64,000 nucleotides of DNA from Virgibacillus_O xinjiangensis (GTDB lineage: Bacteria > Bacillota > Bacilli > Bacillales > Amphibacillaceae), in NCBI RefSeq assembly GCF_042643145.1, contig NZ_JBHRSA010000058.1, positions 62,001 through 126,000 of the forward strand, given 5' to 3'. Shown piece by piece: positions 41,436 to 50,307 of the stretch. A program made the translations under genes and the position numbers. Each line of letters starts with the position of its first letter. Positions within the stretch are counted from its first letter, which is position 1. The notes beneath the pieces are model-generated. The model was given only the letters and a program-made list of their open reading frames with translations, made no database searches and was not told the origin of the DNA.

Positions 41436-43016
41436 ATGGAAAAACCATGGCTTAAGCATGTTGCCGAAGGAAATCCACAGGAAATAGAAATTCCGGAAAT
41501 ACCTTTGACGAAATTATTCCATGAATCCGTGGAGAAATACCCGAACCATACAGCTGTTACCTTCCATGACAAATCCTATACGTACAAGCAGCTTAACCAG
41601 CTGATTCAAAATGTGGCTGCCTCCCTGAAAAACATAGGAGTCGATAGGGGGGACAGGGTGGCTCTGATGCTACCAAACTGTCCACAATACCCAATCGGTT
41701 ATTATGCTGCATTGCTTTGTGGTGCAACAATTGTACAAGTCAATCCCATGTACAAGTCGTCAGAGCTTCTCCATGTGCTGAATGATTCAGGGGCAGAAGT
41801 CCTGATTGCCCTGGATCGGCTGCTTCCAGCCGTTGAGGAAGTGATCGACCGGACGGAAGTGGAGGCACTGATTCCGGTCTCTTTTGAAAGCGATTGCAAA
41901 TTCAATGAATATATGGAAGATCGTGGCTTGCCAGTACCGAATGTAATGATAAACCCACAAGAAGATATAGCGGTCCTGCAGTATACAGGTGGGACGACAG
42001 GGCGTTCCAAAGGAGCCATGCTTACCCACTATAACCTGGTCGCAAACACGCTGCAGAGTTATGCAACATCCAAGGTGCGGACGCGTCTTGGTAAGGAAAG
42101 GGTTCTCACCATTTCCCCCCTTTTCCATGTGTACGGGATGACCAGTTGTATGAACCTGACCTTTTACATGGGAGGAAACCTGATCCTTGTTCCGAAATTT
42201 GATGTGGAACAGACAGTGAAAGTGATTGAAAAGACTAAACCGACCATCTTCCCTGGTGTACCTACCATGTTTATTGCCTTGTTGAATCATTATAAGGATC
42301 AGCCATTCGATTTAACCAGTTTGAGGACCTGCACCAGTGGCTCTGCTCCTCTCCCGGTTGAAGTACTGAATAAATTCAACAAGACGAGCGGCACGAATGT
42401 TGCAGAAGGATTCGGTTTATCCGAAGCTTCTCCTGTCACTCACCGGAACCCTATCGCAGGTTTGCAGAAATCAGGGAGTATCGGAATCCCCATCCCTAAT
42501 ACAGATGCAAAGATAGTGGATTCTGCTACCGGCGATGAAGAACTGGAAATCGGTGAAGTCGGTGAACTGGTGATTAAAGGCCCACAGATCATGAAGGGCT
42601 ATTGGAATATGCCGGACGAAACGGAGAATGTCCTGAGAGATGGCTGGTTGTACACCGGTGATCTGGCGAAAATGGACCGTGACGGCTTCTTCTATATTGT
42701 CGGACGAAAAAAGGAGATGATCATTGCCAGCGGATATAATGTCTACCCCGTGGAGGTGGAAGACGTGATTTATACCCATCCAAATGTTCTGGAGGCAGCA
42801 GTGATCGGTGTCCCGGATAAGTACAGAGGAGAAACGATCAAAGCAGTAGTAGTTCCCAAAGACGCAAAAGAACTTGACGAAGATGAACTGATAGCCTTTT
42901 GCCGACAGAGGCTGGCGGCATATAAAGTTCCACAATCCGTGGAAATGGTCAGTGAACTTCCGAAAACCACGGTTGGGAAAATTTTAAAAAGATCATTGGT
43001 GGAAACATATTCCTAG
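41436..43016 (+). CDS. Long-chain acyl-CoA ligase
   Basis: A 526-residue ANL-family acyl-CoA synthetase, first gene of region D. P-loop YTGGTTGRSKG, GFGLSEASPV, hinge YTGDLAKMDRDGFF and catalytic Lys in TTVGKILKRSL. AAGGAAGG precedes the ATG. Paralogous to the 35341 ligase (both share the EIPE N-terminus, AMLTHYNLVAN and RKKEMII segments). Adjacent operator and promoter suggest induction by a CoA thioester through a TetR repressor. Substrate: a fatty or aryl acid, not further resolved. Confidence 0.9.
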   Translation: MEKPWLKHVAEGNPQEIEIPEIPLTKLFHESVEKYPNHTAVTFHDKSYTYKQLNQLIQNVAASLKNIGVDRGDRVALMLPNCPQYPIGYYAALLCGATIVQVNPMYKSSELLHVLNDSGAEVLIALDRLLPAVEEVIDRTEVEALIPVSFESDCKFNEYMEDRGLPVPNVMINPQEDIAVLQYTGGTTGRSKGAMLTHYNLVANTLQSYATSKVRTRLGKERVLTISPLFHVYGMTSCMNLTFYMGGNLILVPKFDVEQTVKVIEKTKPTIFPGVPTMFIALLNHYKDQPFDLTSLRTCTSGSAPLPVEVLNKFNKTSGTNVAEGFGLSEASPVTHRNPIAGLQKSGSIGIPIPNTDAKIVDSATGDEELEIGEVGELVIKGPQIMKGYWNMPDETENVLRDGWLYTGDLAKMDRDGFFYIVGRKKEMIIASGYNVYPVEVEDVIYTHPNVLEAAVIGVPDKYRGETIKAVVVPKDAKELDEDELIAFCRQRLAAYKVPQSVEMVSELPKTTVGKILKRSLVETYS

Positions 43017-43036
43017 TGTTAATCCGCATATAAGAA

Positions 43037-43053
43037 ACTAACCAGTTAGTATG
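43037..43053. promoter_or_regulatory. Predicted TetR operator (site 2)
   Basis: ACTAAC-CA-GTTAGT (43037-43050) is a palindrome that continues ATG; 14 of 17 bases match the core of the operator at 41369. It lies 40 bp before the acyl-CoA dehydrogenase start, between two genes of the same direction, so a second regulated promoter may exist here. Confidence 0.6.
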
Positions 43054-43089
43054 CAGTCAATAAAAATCGGTAAAACAGGAGGGAATCAT

Positions 43090-44265
43090 ATGCATTTAAG
43101 GTTGACGGATGAACAAAAAATGGTACAGGAAACCATTCGTAAATTTGTCGAGAAAGAGTTAATGCCATTGGAAAATGACGTCTTGCGGAATGAAAGGGAA
43201 GGAAGGCCTAGCCTGCCGGCCGAGAAGCAGGAAGAGCTCCAGCAGAAAGCGAAGGAAGCAGGATTCTGGGGGATCAATACACCGAGCGAGTATGGCGGGG
43301 CTGATCTTGGACAAATGATGCAGGCCATCGTTTCCATGGAAGTTGCCAAGACATTCGTTCCTTTTTCTTTTGGCGGTTCAGCGGATAATATCCTTTACTA
43401 TGCCAACGAGCAGCAGAAGGAAAAATATCTGCTTCCTACCATCAATGGAGAAAAGAAGTCCTGTTTTGCCATGACAGAACCAGATGCCGGCTCGGACACC
43501 CGCAACATTAAAACAACCGCCGTTCAAGACGGCAATGACTGGGTGATCAACGGGGAGAAGACGTTTATCACTGGTGGGAATGAAGCGGATTTTGTCATGG
43601 TCATTGCTATTACGGACAAGGAAAAGCATGAACAAACAGGGCGTGAAGGTGTCACCTGCTTTATTGTCGATCGTGATATGGGCTGGAGATCGGAATACAT
43701 TGATACGATGGGAGAATGGGGGCCTGCTGCACTTGTTTTTGACAATGTCCTTGTACCGGAAGAAAACATCCTTGGCGAATTGCATGGAGGGTATAACCTA
43801 GGGTTGGAATGGATCGGCTTTGCCAGGTGGATTGTAGGCGCCCGCGCTGTCGGAGCAGCTGAGCGACTGCTGCAGATGGCGATCGACTATTCCAAAGAAC
43901 GGAAAACATTCGGACGGCCTATCGGAGACAGACAGGCCATCCAATGGCAGATTGCAGATTCTGCTGTAGAGATTGAGGCGGCCAAATGGATGGTTCTCAA
44001 TGCTGCATTCACCCTCGATCAAGGAGAGGACAACCGGCATCTTGCATCAATGGCCAAGCTGTATGGGTCCAATATGGGCAACAGGGTGGTTGACCGTGTC
44101 ATGCAGATTCACGGGGGCATGGGTTACACAAGGGAACTTCCGATTGAACGCTGGTACCGTGAAGCAAGACTGTGGAGAATCTATGACGGCACCGATGAAA
44201 TTCAGCGGATGATCATTGCAAGGAATCTATTAAAAGGCCATGTAAAAGTTGGTCAATTCATTTAA
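43090..44265 (+). CDS. Acyl-CoA dehydrogenase
   Basis: A 391-residue acyl-CoA dehydrogenase. FAMTEPDAGSDTRN, EKTFITGGNEADF and ERKTFGRPIGDRQAIQW are the FAD and substrate blocks. The segment normally YEGTxEIQR reads IYDGTDEIQR, giving Asp (D366) at the catalytic Glu position, so the base may be shifted or the chemistry altered. CAGGAGGG selects ATG 43090; the open frame extends to 43051 inside the operator. It follows the ligase and precedes an SDR and hot-dog pair. Confidence 0.88.
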   Translation: MHLRLTDEQKMVQETIRKFVEKELMPLENDVLRNEREGRPSLPAEKQEELQQKAKEAGFWGINTPSEYGGADLGQMMQAIVSMEVAKTFVPFSFGGSADNILYYANEQQKEKYLLPTINGEKKSCFAMTEPDAGSDTRNIKTTAVQDGNDWVINGEKTFITGGNEADFVMVIAITDKEKHEQTGREGVTCFIVDRDMGWRSEYIDTMGEWGPAALVFDNVLVPEENILGELHGGYNLGLEWIGFARWIVGARAVGAAERLLQMAIDYSKERKTFGRPIGDRQAIQWQIADSAVEIEAAKWMVLNAAFTLDQGEDNRHLASMAKLYGSNMGNRVVDRVMQIHGGMGYTRELPIERWYREARLWRIYDGTDEIQRMIIARNLLKGHVKVGQFI

Positions 44266-44291
44266 ATTCTATCATTCTAGGAGGAATGGAC

Positions 44292-45056
44292 ATGTCCGGA
44301 AGATTTGAAGGAAGAGTAGCATTAGTAACAGGCGGAAGCCGTGGGATCGGAAAAGGCGTAGCAAAGCGGTTCGCTGAAGAAGGGGCCAAAATCGCTGTAC
44401 TCGATATCAACGAAGAAGCACTGGCGGAAGCTGAGAAGGATTTCAAGGATCAAGGGTTTACTGTACTTGCAAAGAAAGCGAATGTCGTCGAAGCGGAAGA
44501 AGTGGAAAAAGCTGTGCAGGAAGTAGTAGAGACCTTTGGGAAGCTGGATATATTAGTCAATAACGCGGGGATCATCCGGGATAATATGTTATTCAAAATG
44601 ACGGACAGCGACTGGCAGCAGGTTATGGATGTCCATTTGAAAGGTTCATTCAACGCCTCACGTGCCGCTCAGAAACATATGGTACAGCAGAAGTATGGAC
44701 GAATCATCAGTATTTCTTCTACCTCAGCACTTGGAAACCGCGGGCAGGCCAACTACTCAACAGCTAAAGCAGGACTGCAGGGATTTACTAAAACACTGGC
44801 AATTGAACTGGGAAAATACGGAATTACCGCTAACTCGGTAGCACCTGGCTTTATTGAAACGGAAATGACGAAGGCCACTGCCGAACGGGTTGGCGTTCCA
44901 TTTGAAGATTTTGTGAAAGGAGCTGTCAGTCAAATTCCAGCTGCCAGGAGCGGCAAGCCGGAGGATATCGCCAATGCGGTCGCATTCTTTGCGGACGAGA
45001 AATCATCCTTTGTCAATGGGCAGGTCATTTATGTCGCAGGCGGCCCCAAGGATTAA
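44292..45056 (+). CDS. Short-chain dehydrogenase (FabG-like)
   Basis: A 254-residue SDR with intact motifs: TGGSRGIG, NNAGIIRDNMLFKM and YSTAK with the preceding Ser in ISISSTSA. The C-terminus GQVIYVAGGPKD is typical of 3-hydroxyacyl-CoA/ACP dehydrogenases in catabolic sets. AGGAGGA selects ATG 44292 over 44286. It sits between the acyl-CoA dehydrogenase and two hot-dog genes, so it probably oxidises the (R)-3-hydroxyacyl-CoA those hydratases make. Confidence 0.88.
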   Translation: MSGRFEGRVALVTGGSRGIGKGVAKRFAEEGAKIAVLDINEEALAEAEKDFKDQGFTVLAKKANVVEAEEVEKAVQEVVETFGKLDILVNNAGIIRDNMLFKMTDSDWQQVMDVHLKGSFNASRAAQKHMVQQKYGRIISISSTSALGNRGQANYSTAKAGLQGFTKTLAIELGKYGITANSVAPGFIETEMTKATAERVGVPFEDFVKGAVSQIPAARSGKPEDIANAVAFFADEKSSFVNGQVIYVAGGPKD

Positions 45057-45074
45057 TAGGGAGGTAAGGTCAAC

Positions 45075-45524
45075 ATGTATAAAGATATGATCGGGAGAAA
45101 ATCTGACAAGGTGAAAAATATGGTAGAACGTGGGCTGGTCCGGCGCTTTGCCGAGTCCATCGGGGACCCGCACCCTATTTATATAGATGAGGAGACTGGA
45201 GAGAAATCCAGCTATGGTCGCAATATTGCGCCGCCGACCTTTCCAAGGGTCTTCGATTATGGAACGGTGGAAGGGCTTCGATTGCCGAAAAAAGGCCTGA
45301 TCCATGGGGAGCAGAAATATCATTACGAACGGCCCTTACTCGTGGGAGAAGAGCTTTACTGTCATACCGTGGTGGAAGATTACTATGAAAAATCAGGCGG
45401 TAACGGGCGAATGGGATTCCTTGCTATTAAGAGATATGGCGAAGATGTCCAAGGAAATATAGTTTTCACAGAGGAAATGGTCACTATTATTACGGAAACG
45501 GTAAGGAAGGCGATGAATGTATGA
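45075..45524 (+). CDS. FAS1-like/MaoC N-terminal dehydratase subunit
   Basis: A 149-residue hot-dog protein of the N-terminal MaoC (FAS1-like dehydratase) type: RRFAESIGDPHPIYIDEE, APPTFPRVFDYG and QKYHYERPLLVGEEL. This half usually lacks the catalytic residues and pairs with a catalytic MaoC subunit as a heterodimer, as in mycobacterial HadAB or ChsH1/ChsH2. The stop overlaps the next gene's ATG by 4 bases (ATGA), strongly supporting a two-subunit enzyme. Confidence 0.85.
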   Translation: MYKDMIGRKSDKVKNMVERGLVRRFAESIGDPHPIYIDEETGEKSSYGRNIAPPTFPRVFDYGTVEGLRLPKKGLIHGEQKYHYERPLLVGEELYCHTVVEDYYEKSGGNGRMGFLAIKRYGEDVQGNIVFTEEMVTIITETVRKAMNV

Positions 45525-45925
45525 AGAATATAGCAGAACTGCATACAGGTGAATCACTCCAAGAGGTGACACTTGAGCCTGTCAGCCGGATGGATCTGAT
45601 TAAATATTCGGGTGCTTCCGGTGACTTCAACCCTATCCATACGATTGATGAAGAGGCAGAAAGGGCAGGACTGCCAGGTATCATTGCACATGGGATGTGG
45701 ACGATGGGCAACCTGGCAAAGCTATTTACCCCTTACTATGAAGAAGGGTTTATCCAGGATTATAATATAAGGTTTTCTGGCATGGTTTTTCTAGGAGACG
45801 TCCTCACATTGAAGGCTGAAGTGGAGGAGCATACTGGTTCGTATGTGGATTTTCGGGTGAAGACGGTGAACCAGAAAGAAAAAGAAGTAATCAAAGGAAA
45901 GATCCGTTTCTCTAAGCATGTCTGA
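45521..45925 (+). CDS. MaoC-family (R)-specific enoyl-CoA hydratase, catalytic subunit
   Basis: A 134-residue hot-dog protein with the full hydratase motif YSGASGDFNPIHTIDEEA...IIAHGMWTMG: catalytic Asp, His and the HG turn all present. Partner of the 45075 product through an ATGA overlap. Together they would hydrate a trans-2-enoyl-CoA to the (R)-3-hydroxyacyl-CoA, which the SDR at 44292 could oxidise. Confidence 0.88.
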   Translation: MKNIAELHTGESLQEVTLEPVSRMDLIKYSGASGDFNPIHTIDEEAERAGLPGIIAHGMWTMGNLAKLFTPYYEEGFIQDYNIRFSGMVFLGDVLTLKAEVEEHTGSYVDFRVKTVNQKEKEVIKGKIRFSKHV

Positions 45926-45974
45926 GGACACAGCAGAAATGGCAGCGGATTAAAACTTATAGGGAGTGTCGGCC

Positions 45975-47180
45975 ATGGAGTTCGAGTATTCCGAAAAAGT
46001 GAAGGATTATCAGGATCGACTGAACCGATTTATGGATGAGCATATTTACCCGAACGAGCGTACCTATGCAGAACAATTGAACGATGAAGATCGATTTTCC
46101 ACCATTCCGCCGGTCATGGAAGAGCTGAAACAGAAAGCGAAAGAGGAAGGACTTTGGAATCTATTTCTTCCTGAAAGTGAATATGGAGCAGGTCTCACCA
46201 ACTTGGAATATGCGCCTTTATGTGAAATCCTGGGGCGATCGGCTATGGCACCTGAAGTATTCAACTGTGCTGCTCCTGACACCGGAAATATGGAAGTGCT
46301 TGTACGGTATGGAAGTGAAGAACAGAAGGCAGAATGGCTGAAACCGCTTCTTCGTGGAGATATACGTTCTTGTTTTTCCATGACGGAGCCGAATGTTGCC
46401 TCCTCTGATGCCACGAATATTGAGGCAAGCATCACTCGGGATGGTGATGAATATATCATCAATGGAACGAAATGGTGGTCATCCGGTGCCGCAGATCCTC
46501 GCTGCAAGATAGCGATCGTCATGGGGAAGAACGATCCAGAAGCACCGAGGCATAAGCAGCAATCAATGATTCTCGTTCCACTCGATACCCCCGGTGTGAC
46601 AGTCAAAAGGGCACTGCCGGTATTCGGTTATGATCACGCGCCACATGGGCATGCGGAGATTGAATACAACGATGTACGCGTTCCAGCCTCCAATATGCTT
46701 CTCGGGGAAGGAAGAGGTTTTGAGATTGCCCAAGGAAGACTGGGACCAGGTAGAATTCATCACTGTATGAGGACGATCGGTGCAGCGGAACGAGCGTTGG
46801 AACTGTTGTGCAGACGAGCGCAGGAAAGGGAAGCTTTTGGAAAGAAGCTGGCGGAACAGGGAGTCATCCGTGAATGGATAGCAGATGCACGCATCCAAAT
46901 TGAACAGGCACGCCTGCTGACTTTGAAGGCAGCCTATATGATGGATACCGTAGGAAATAAAGAAGCAAAAGCTGAAATTTCCATGATAAAGGTGGTTGCT
47001 CCTAATATGGCACTGGATATTATTGACCGGGCGATCCAGACATTCGGTGCTGCTGGGGTTAGTGATGATTATCCACTTGCTTCCAGCTGGGCCAGCATCC
47101 GGACGTTAAGATTGGCTGATGGACCAGATGAAGTTCATCGCCGCACGATTGCCAGGCAGGAGTTGAAAAAATATCAATAA
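45975..47180 (+). CDS. Acyl-CoA dehydrogenase, ACAD10/11-like
   Basis: A 401-residue acyl-CoA dehydrogenase of the ACAD10/ACAD11 branch. FSMTEPNVASSDATNIEA and LRLADGPDEVHRRTIARQEL are diagnostic; the ADGPDEVH motif replaces YEGTxEIQ and puts Asp at the base position. In mammals and in the bacterial levulinate pathway (LvaC) such enzymes act with an APH-type kinase on 4-hydroxyacyl-CoA; such a kinase is encoded at 50308. ATG 45975 is preferred over GTG 45966 because AGGGAG (45961-45966) overlaps the latter. Confidence 0.88.
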   Translation: MEFEYSEKVKDYQDRLNRFMDEHIYPNERTYAEQLNDEDRFSTIPPVMEELKQKAKEEGLWNLFLPESEYGAGLTNLEYAPLCEILGRSAMAPEVFNCAAPDTGNMEVLVRYGSEEQKAEWLKPLLRGDIRSCFSMTEPNVASSDATNIEASITRDGDEYIINGTKWWSSGAADPRCKIAIVMGKNDPEAPRHKQQSMILVPLDTPGVTVKRALPVFGYDHAPHGHAEIEYNDVRVPASNMLLGEGRGFEIAQGRLGPGRIHHCMRTIGAAERALELLCRRAQEREAFGKKLAEQGVIREWIADARIQIEQARLLTLKAAYMMDTVGNKEAKAEISMIKVVAPNMALDIIDRAIQTFGAAGVSDDYPLASSWASIRTLRLADGPDEVHRRTIARQELKKYQ

Positions 47181-47198
47181 TACGGGGAGGACATGTGC

Positions 47199-47972
47199 AT
47201 GCATGTAAAGGATCTTTTCGATCTGAGCGGTAAAACAGCGATCGTCACTGGAGGTGGTCGTGGCCTCGGCCAGCAAATTGCGGAAGGTTTTGCTGAAGCG
47301 GGGGCTAGAGTGGTTGTCTGTTCAAGAAAAGAAGAGAACTGCAAGGAAGTCAGTGAGGCGCTCAAGAAGAAAGGAGCAGAGTCTCTAGCGGTCGCTTGTG
47401 ATGTTACCGATCCGGACGATGTCCAACGGGTCATCGACAGGACAGTAGAGGAATTTGGGACAATCGATATCCTGGTCAATAATAGCGGTACTTCCTGGGG
47501 AGCACCAGTAGATGAGATGCCTTTGGAAGCTTTCCAAAAAGTGCTGAATGTCAATGTGACTGGCACATTTCTTATGTCGCAGGCAGCTGGCAGGGTGATG
47601 ACGGAACAAAAATCTGGAAAAATCATCAACATAGCTTCAACCGCCGGCCTGACAGGATCTGATCCGAGATTTATGGATGCTATCGGCTATAATTCCAGCA
47701 AGGGTGCAGTGATTACCTTCACGAAAGACCTAGCTGTCAAATGGGGGCCTCGCGGGATCCATGTAAATGCCATTGCGCCTGGGTTCTTCCCTACAAAAAT
47801 GTCCAAAGTGCTGTTGGAGAAAGGCGGCGATAAAATCTTGGAAGGGACGCCGCTCCGTAAATTCGGCGGCGAGGACGACTTGAAAGGTGTGGCCCTATTC
47901 CTGGCGACGGCTGCTTCCAACCATATAACGGGAGAGACGATCGTGGTGGATGGCGGTTCGAATGCGATGTAG
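47199..47972 (+). CDS. Short-chain dehydrogenase/reductase
   Basis: A 257-residue SDR with TGGGRGLG, NNSGTSWG, Ser in NIASTAG and the active site YNSSK. It is the paralogue of the enzyme at 31529 and shares VNVTGTFLMSQA and NAIAPGFFPTKMS. ATG 47199 has GGGGAGG 8 bases upstream; ATG 47193 is too close. Lies 18 bp after the ACAD10/11-like gene and 36 bp before the thiolase start, in a tight run. Confidence 0.87.
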   Translation: MHVKDLFDLSGKTAIVTGGGRGLGQQIAEGFAEAGARVVVCSRKEENCKEVSEALKKKGAESLAVACDVTDPDDVQRVIDRTVEEFGTIDILVNNSGTSWGAPVDEMPLEAFQKVLNVNVTGTFLMSQAAGRVMTEQKSGKIINIASTAGLTGSDPRFMDAIGYNSSKGAVITFTKDLAVKWGPRGIHVNAIAPGFFPTKMSKVLLEKGGDKILEGTPLRKFGGEDDLKGVALFLATAASNHITGETIVVDGGSNAM

Positions 47973-48008
47973 CAAGATACAAGAATGAAGAAGGGATGGA
48001 TCGATAAG

Positions 48009-49178
48009 ATGAATAGAGAAGCTGTAATTGTATCGGCAGTCCGAACGCCGATTGCCAGGCAGGGTGGTGCATTAGCATCCGTACCTGCACATGTATTCGG
48101 AGCAGAAGTCATCAAGGAGGCAGTAAAACGGGCCAAAATCACACCTGATGCAATTGATGATGTAATCTTCGGCAATGTATTGAGCGGTGGGGGAAATATC
48201 GCCAGGTTGACGGCTCTTCAATCAGGATTATCCACTTCTCTGCCAGGTCTCACTGTGGATAGGCAGTGTGGCTCGGGTATCAATGCGGTCGTACTTGCAG
48301 CCCAGGCCATCCGTGCAGGGGAAGGGGATGTATTCATTGCCGGAGGGACGGAGAGCATGTCACGGGCACCATATCTGATGGACCGTCCTACTAAAGCGTA
48401 CAGCCCGGCGCCGCCTAAATTCCGCAAATCACAGCTATCACCGGAGGAAATCGGCGACCCGCCAATGGGTACCACCGCAGAAAACCTGGCCGACCAATAC
48501 AATGTTTCCAGGGAAGAACAGGATGAATTTGCTCAACGAAGTCAGGAGCGGATGGCCAGAGCGATGGAAGAAGGCCGTTTCGATGAACAGATTGTCCCGA
48601 TAACAGTGCCTGTCCGGAAAGGCAGCCCTATTGAATTCAAACTAGATGAACATCCTCGGCCAGGTACAACGCTGGAAAAGCTGGCCAAACTCCCACCTGC
48701 ATTCCGCAAGGATGGAAGCGTGTCCGCTGGGAACAGCTCCGGGCTCAATGATGCAGCCTCTGCACTGGTGATCATGTCGAGGGAAAAAGCAAACCAATTG
48801 GGTCTTGCACCACTGGCAACCGTCAGGGCTTCCGCTGTGGCAGGGGTGGATCCGAATATTATGGGAATTGGTCCAGTACCGGCAACCAGAAAGGTGATGG
48901 AGAGAACTGGTTTCAAGCTCGAAGATATGGATCTCATCGAAATCAATGAAGCATTTGCTGCCCAAGTAATCGCTTGTGACAGGGAACTTCAGATGGACCC
49001 GGCAAGGGTGAATGTGAATGGAGGGGCGATCGCCCATGGCCATCCACTTGGAGCAACGGGTGCCATCCTGATGACCAAAGCAGTCCATGAATTGCAGAGA
49101 TCAGGCGGAAGATATGCCTTGATTACTGCCTGTATTGGAGGCGGTCAGGGGATTTCCGCTATTATCGAAAGAGACTGA
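48009..49178 (+). CDS. Acetyl-CoA acetyltransferase family thiolase
   Basis: A 389-residue thiolase with C87 (DRQCGSGINAV), His in AHGHPLGATGA and second Cys in ACIGGGQG. It completes a beta-oxidation cycle for this region. The frame opens at ATG 47985 without a ribosome site; ATG 48009 gives the usual MNREAVIVSAVRTP start, with AAGGG 13 bases upstream. Followed by a TetR regulator gene. Confidence 0.9.
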   Translation: MNREAVIVSAVRTPIARQGGALASVPAHVFGAEVIKEAVKRAKITPDAIDDVIFGNVLSGGGNIARLTALQSGLSTSLPGLTVDRQCGSGINAVVLAAQAIRAGEGDVFIAGGTESMSRAPYLMDRPTKAYSPAPPKFRKSQLSPEEIGDPPMGTTAENLADQYNVSREEQDEFAQRSQERMARAMEEGRFDEQIVPITVPVRKGSPIEFKLDEHPRPGTTLEKLAKLPPAFRKDGSVSAGNSSGLNDAASALVIMSREKANQLGLAPLATVRASAVAGVDPNIMGIGPVPATRKVMERTGFKLEDMDLIEINEAFAAQVIACDRELQMDPARVNVNGGAIAHGHPLGATGAILMTKAVHELQRSGGRYALITACIGGGQGISAIIERD

Positions 49179-49247
49179 AGAGGCTGTAGTCGGCAATTTC
49201 TATATGCTGTAAGATAGAGGTACATTTTGTAGAGAGGAAAATGGCAT

Positions 49248-49835
49248 ATGAAGGGTAAGATCATGCGAGCTAGTATCCAGTTGTTTGATTCACAGGGATA
49301 CAGCGAGACATCCATACAGGATATTGTCGACGCTATCGGCGTTACCAAAGGAAGCTTCTATTACTACTATAAAAGCAAACAGGAACTCTTGAAGGATATA
49401 CACCTTAATTATATTGAAGGACTGCTTGAAAAACAGGAACAGATCCTAGGTGATGCCGATAAAGGATCCAAGGACAAGTTATACAGCATCATTTACATGG
49501 TAATCAGCAGTATCCGGACACAAAGGCAGAGTGCTAGGATTTTCAACCGCGAGGGCCGCAATCTGGATGAAACACATACGGAGGAAATCCGGCAGAAACG
49601 GCAGAAATTCAGGTTGGAAGTTCAAAAAATGATAGAAGAAGGGATAGATAGAGGAGAATTCAAGCCAGGTTTACGGGCTGATATTCTCACTTTCGGCATT
49701 TTGGGCATGACCAACTGGAGTTTTTACTGGTTCAATCCAGAGGGGGAATTATCTGAAGAGGAGCTTGCTGGTATCTATATGGATACCTTCTTGAATGGAA
49801 TTGGAAATGAAATGGCTGGGGCCTATCAAAAGTAA
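49248..49835 (+). CDS. TetR-family transcriptional regulator
   Basis: A 195-residue TetR protein. The HTH covers residues 1-48 (SIQDIVDAIGVTKGSFYYYYKSKQELL) and the C-terminal domain resembles those of fatty-acid regulators (FadR/KstR2-like), ending in a hydrophobic helix. It lies inside the acyl-CoA catabolic gene run, so repression relieved by a CoA thioester is likely. The palindromes at 41369-41394 and 43037-43053 are its best target candidates. GAGAGGAAAA is the ribosome site. Confidence 0.92.
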   Translation: MKGKIMRASIQLFDSQGYSETSIQDIVDAIGVTKGSFYYYYKSKQELLKDIHLNYIEGLLEKQEQILGDADKGSKDKLYSIIYMVISSIRTQRQSARIFNREGRNLDETHTEEIRQKRQKFRLEVQKMIEEGIDRGEFKPGLRADILTFGILGMTNWSFYWFNPEGELSEEELAGIYMDTFLNGIGNEMAGAYQK

Positions 49836-49866
49836 CCACGGACAGCTGGAAGAAAGGAGGGATTTG

Positions 49867-50271
49867 ATGGCTTCCCATGAAATTGACGTTTATGTCCGTT
49901 TCGCTGAAACGGATGCTGCCGGCCATGTAAACAATGTCAGTTATTTTTTGTACTTTGAAGAGGCTAGGACTAAATTTTTCCAGGAAATATGTCCGGAAAG
50001 GGATCATTCCTTTAATTTCATTCTGGCGTCCATTTCCTGTGATTATGTCTCCCAGGCCTATGCCGGTCAGGAGCTGAAGGTATTGACAGATGTGGAGAAA
50101 GTAGGAGGGAAAAGTTTTACGGTCTGTCATACGTTGGTGGATCCGGCGACAGAAATAACTCTAGCAAAGTCTCAGGCCGTCACTGTCTGCTATAACTATG
50201 AAGAACAGCGGTCCATCATGATCCCGGACAAAGTACGGTGCAAGCTGGAAAACTGTCTAACCGTACAATAA
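49867..50271 (+). CDS. Acyl-CoA thioesterase, YbgC/4HBT type
   Basis: A 134-residue hot-dog thioesterase. RFAETDAAGHVNNVSYFLYFEEART is the 4-hydroxybenzoyl-CoA thioesterase signature with the catalytic Asp. GAAAGGAGGG lies 5 bases before ATG 49867; a longer frame from 49795 overlaps the TetR gene and lacks that site. It probably releases CoA from overflow thioesters. Lies between the TetR and APH genes. Confidence 0.88.
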   Translation: MASHEIDVYVRFAETDAAGHVNNVSYFLYFEEARTKFFQEICPERDHSFNFILASISCDYVSQAYAGQELKVLTDVEKVGGKSFTVCHTLVDPATEITLAKSQAVTVCYNYEEQRSIMIPDKVRCKLENCLTVQ

Positions 50272-50307
50272 AATAGTTCAGAATATTCGTTCTATAGGAG
50301 GGGAGAA

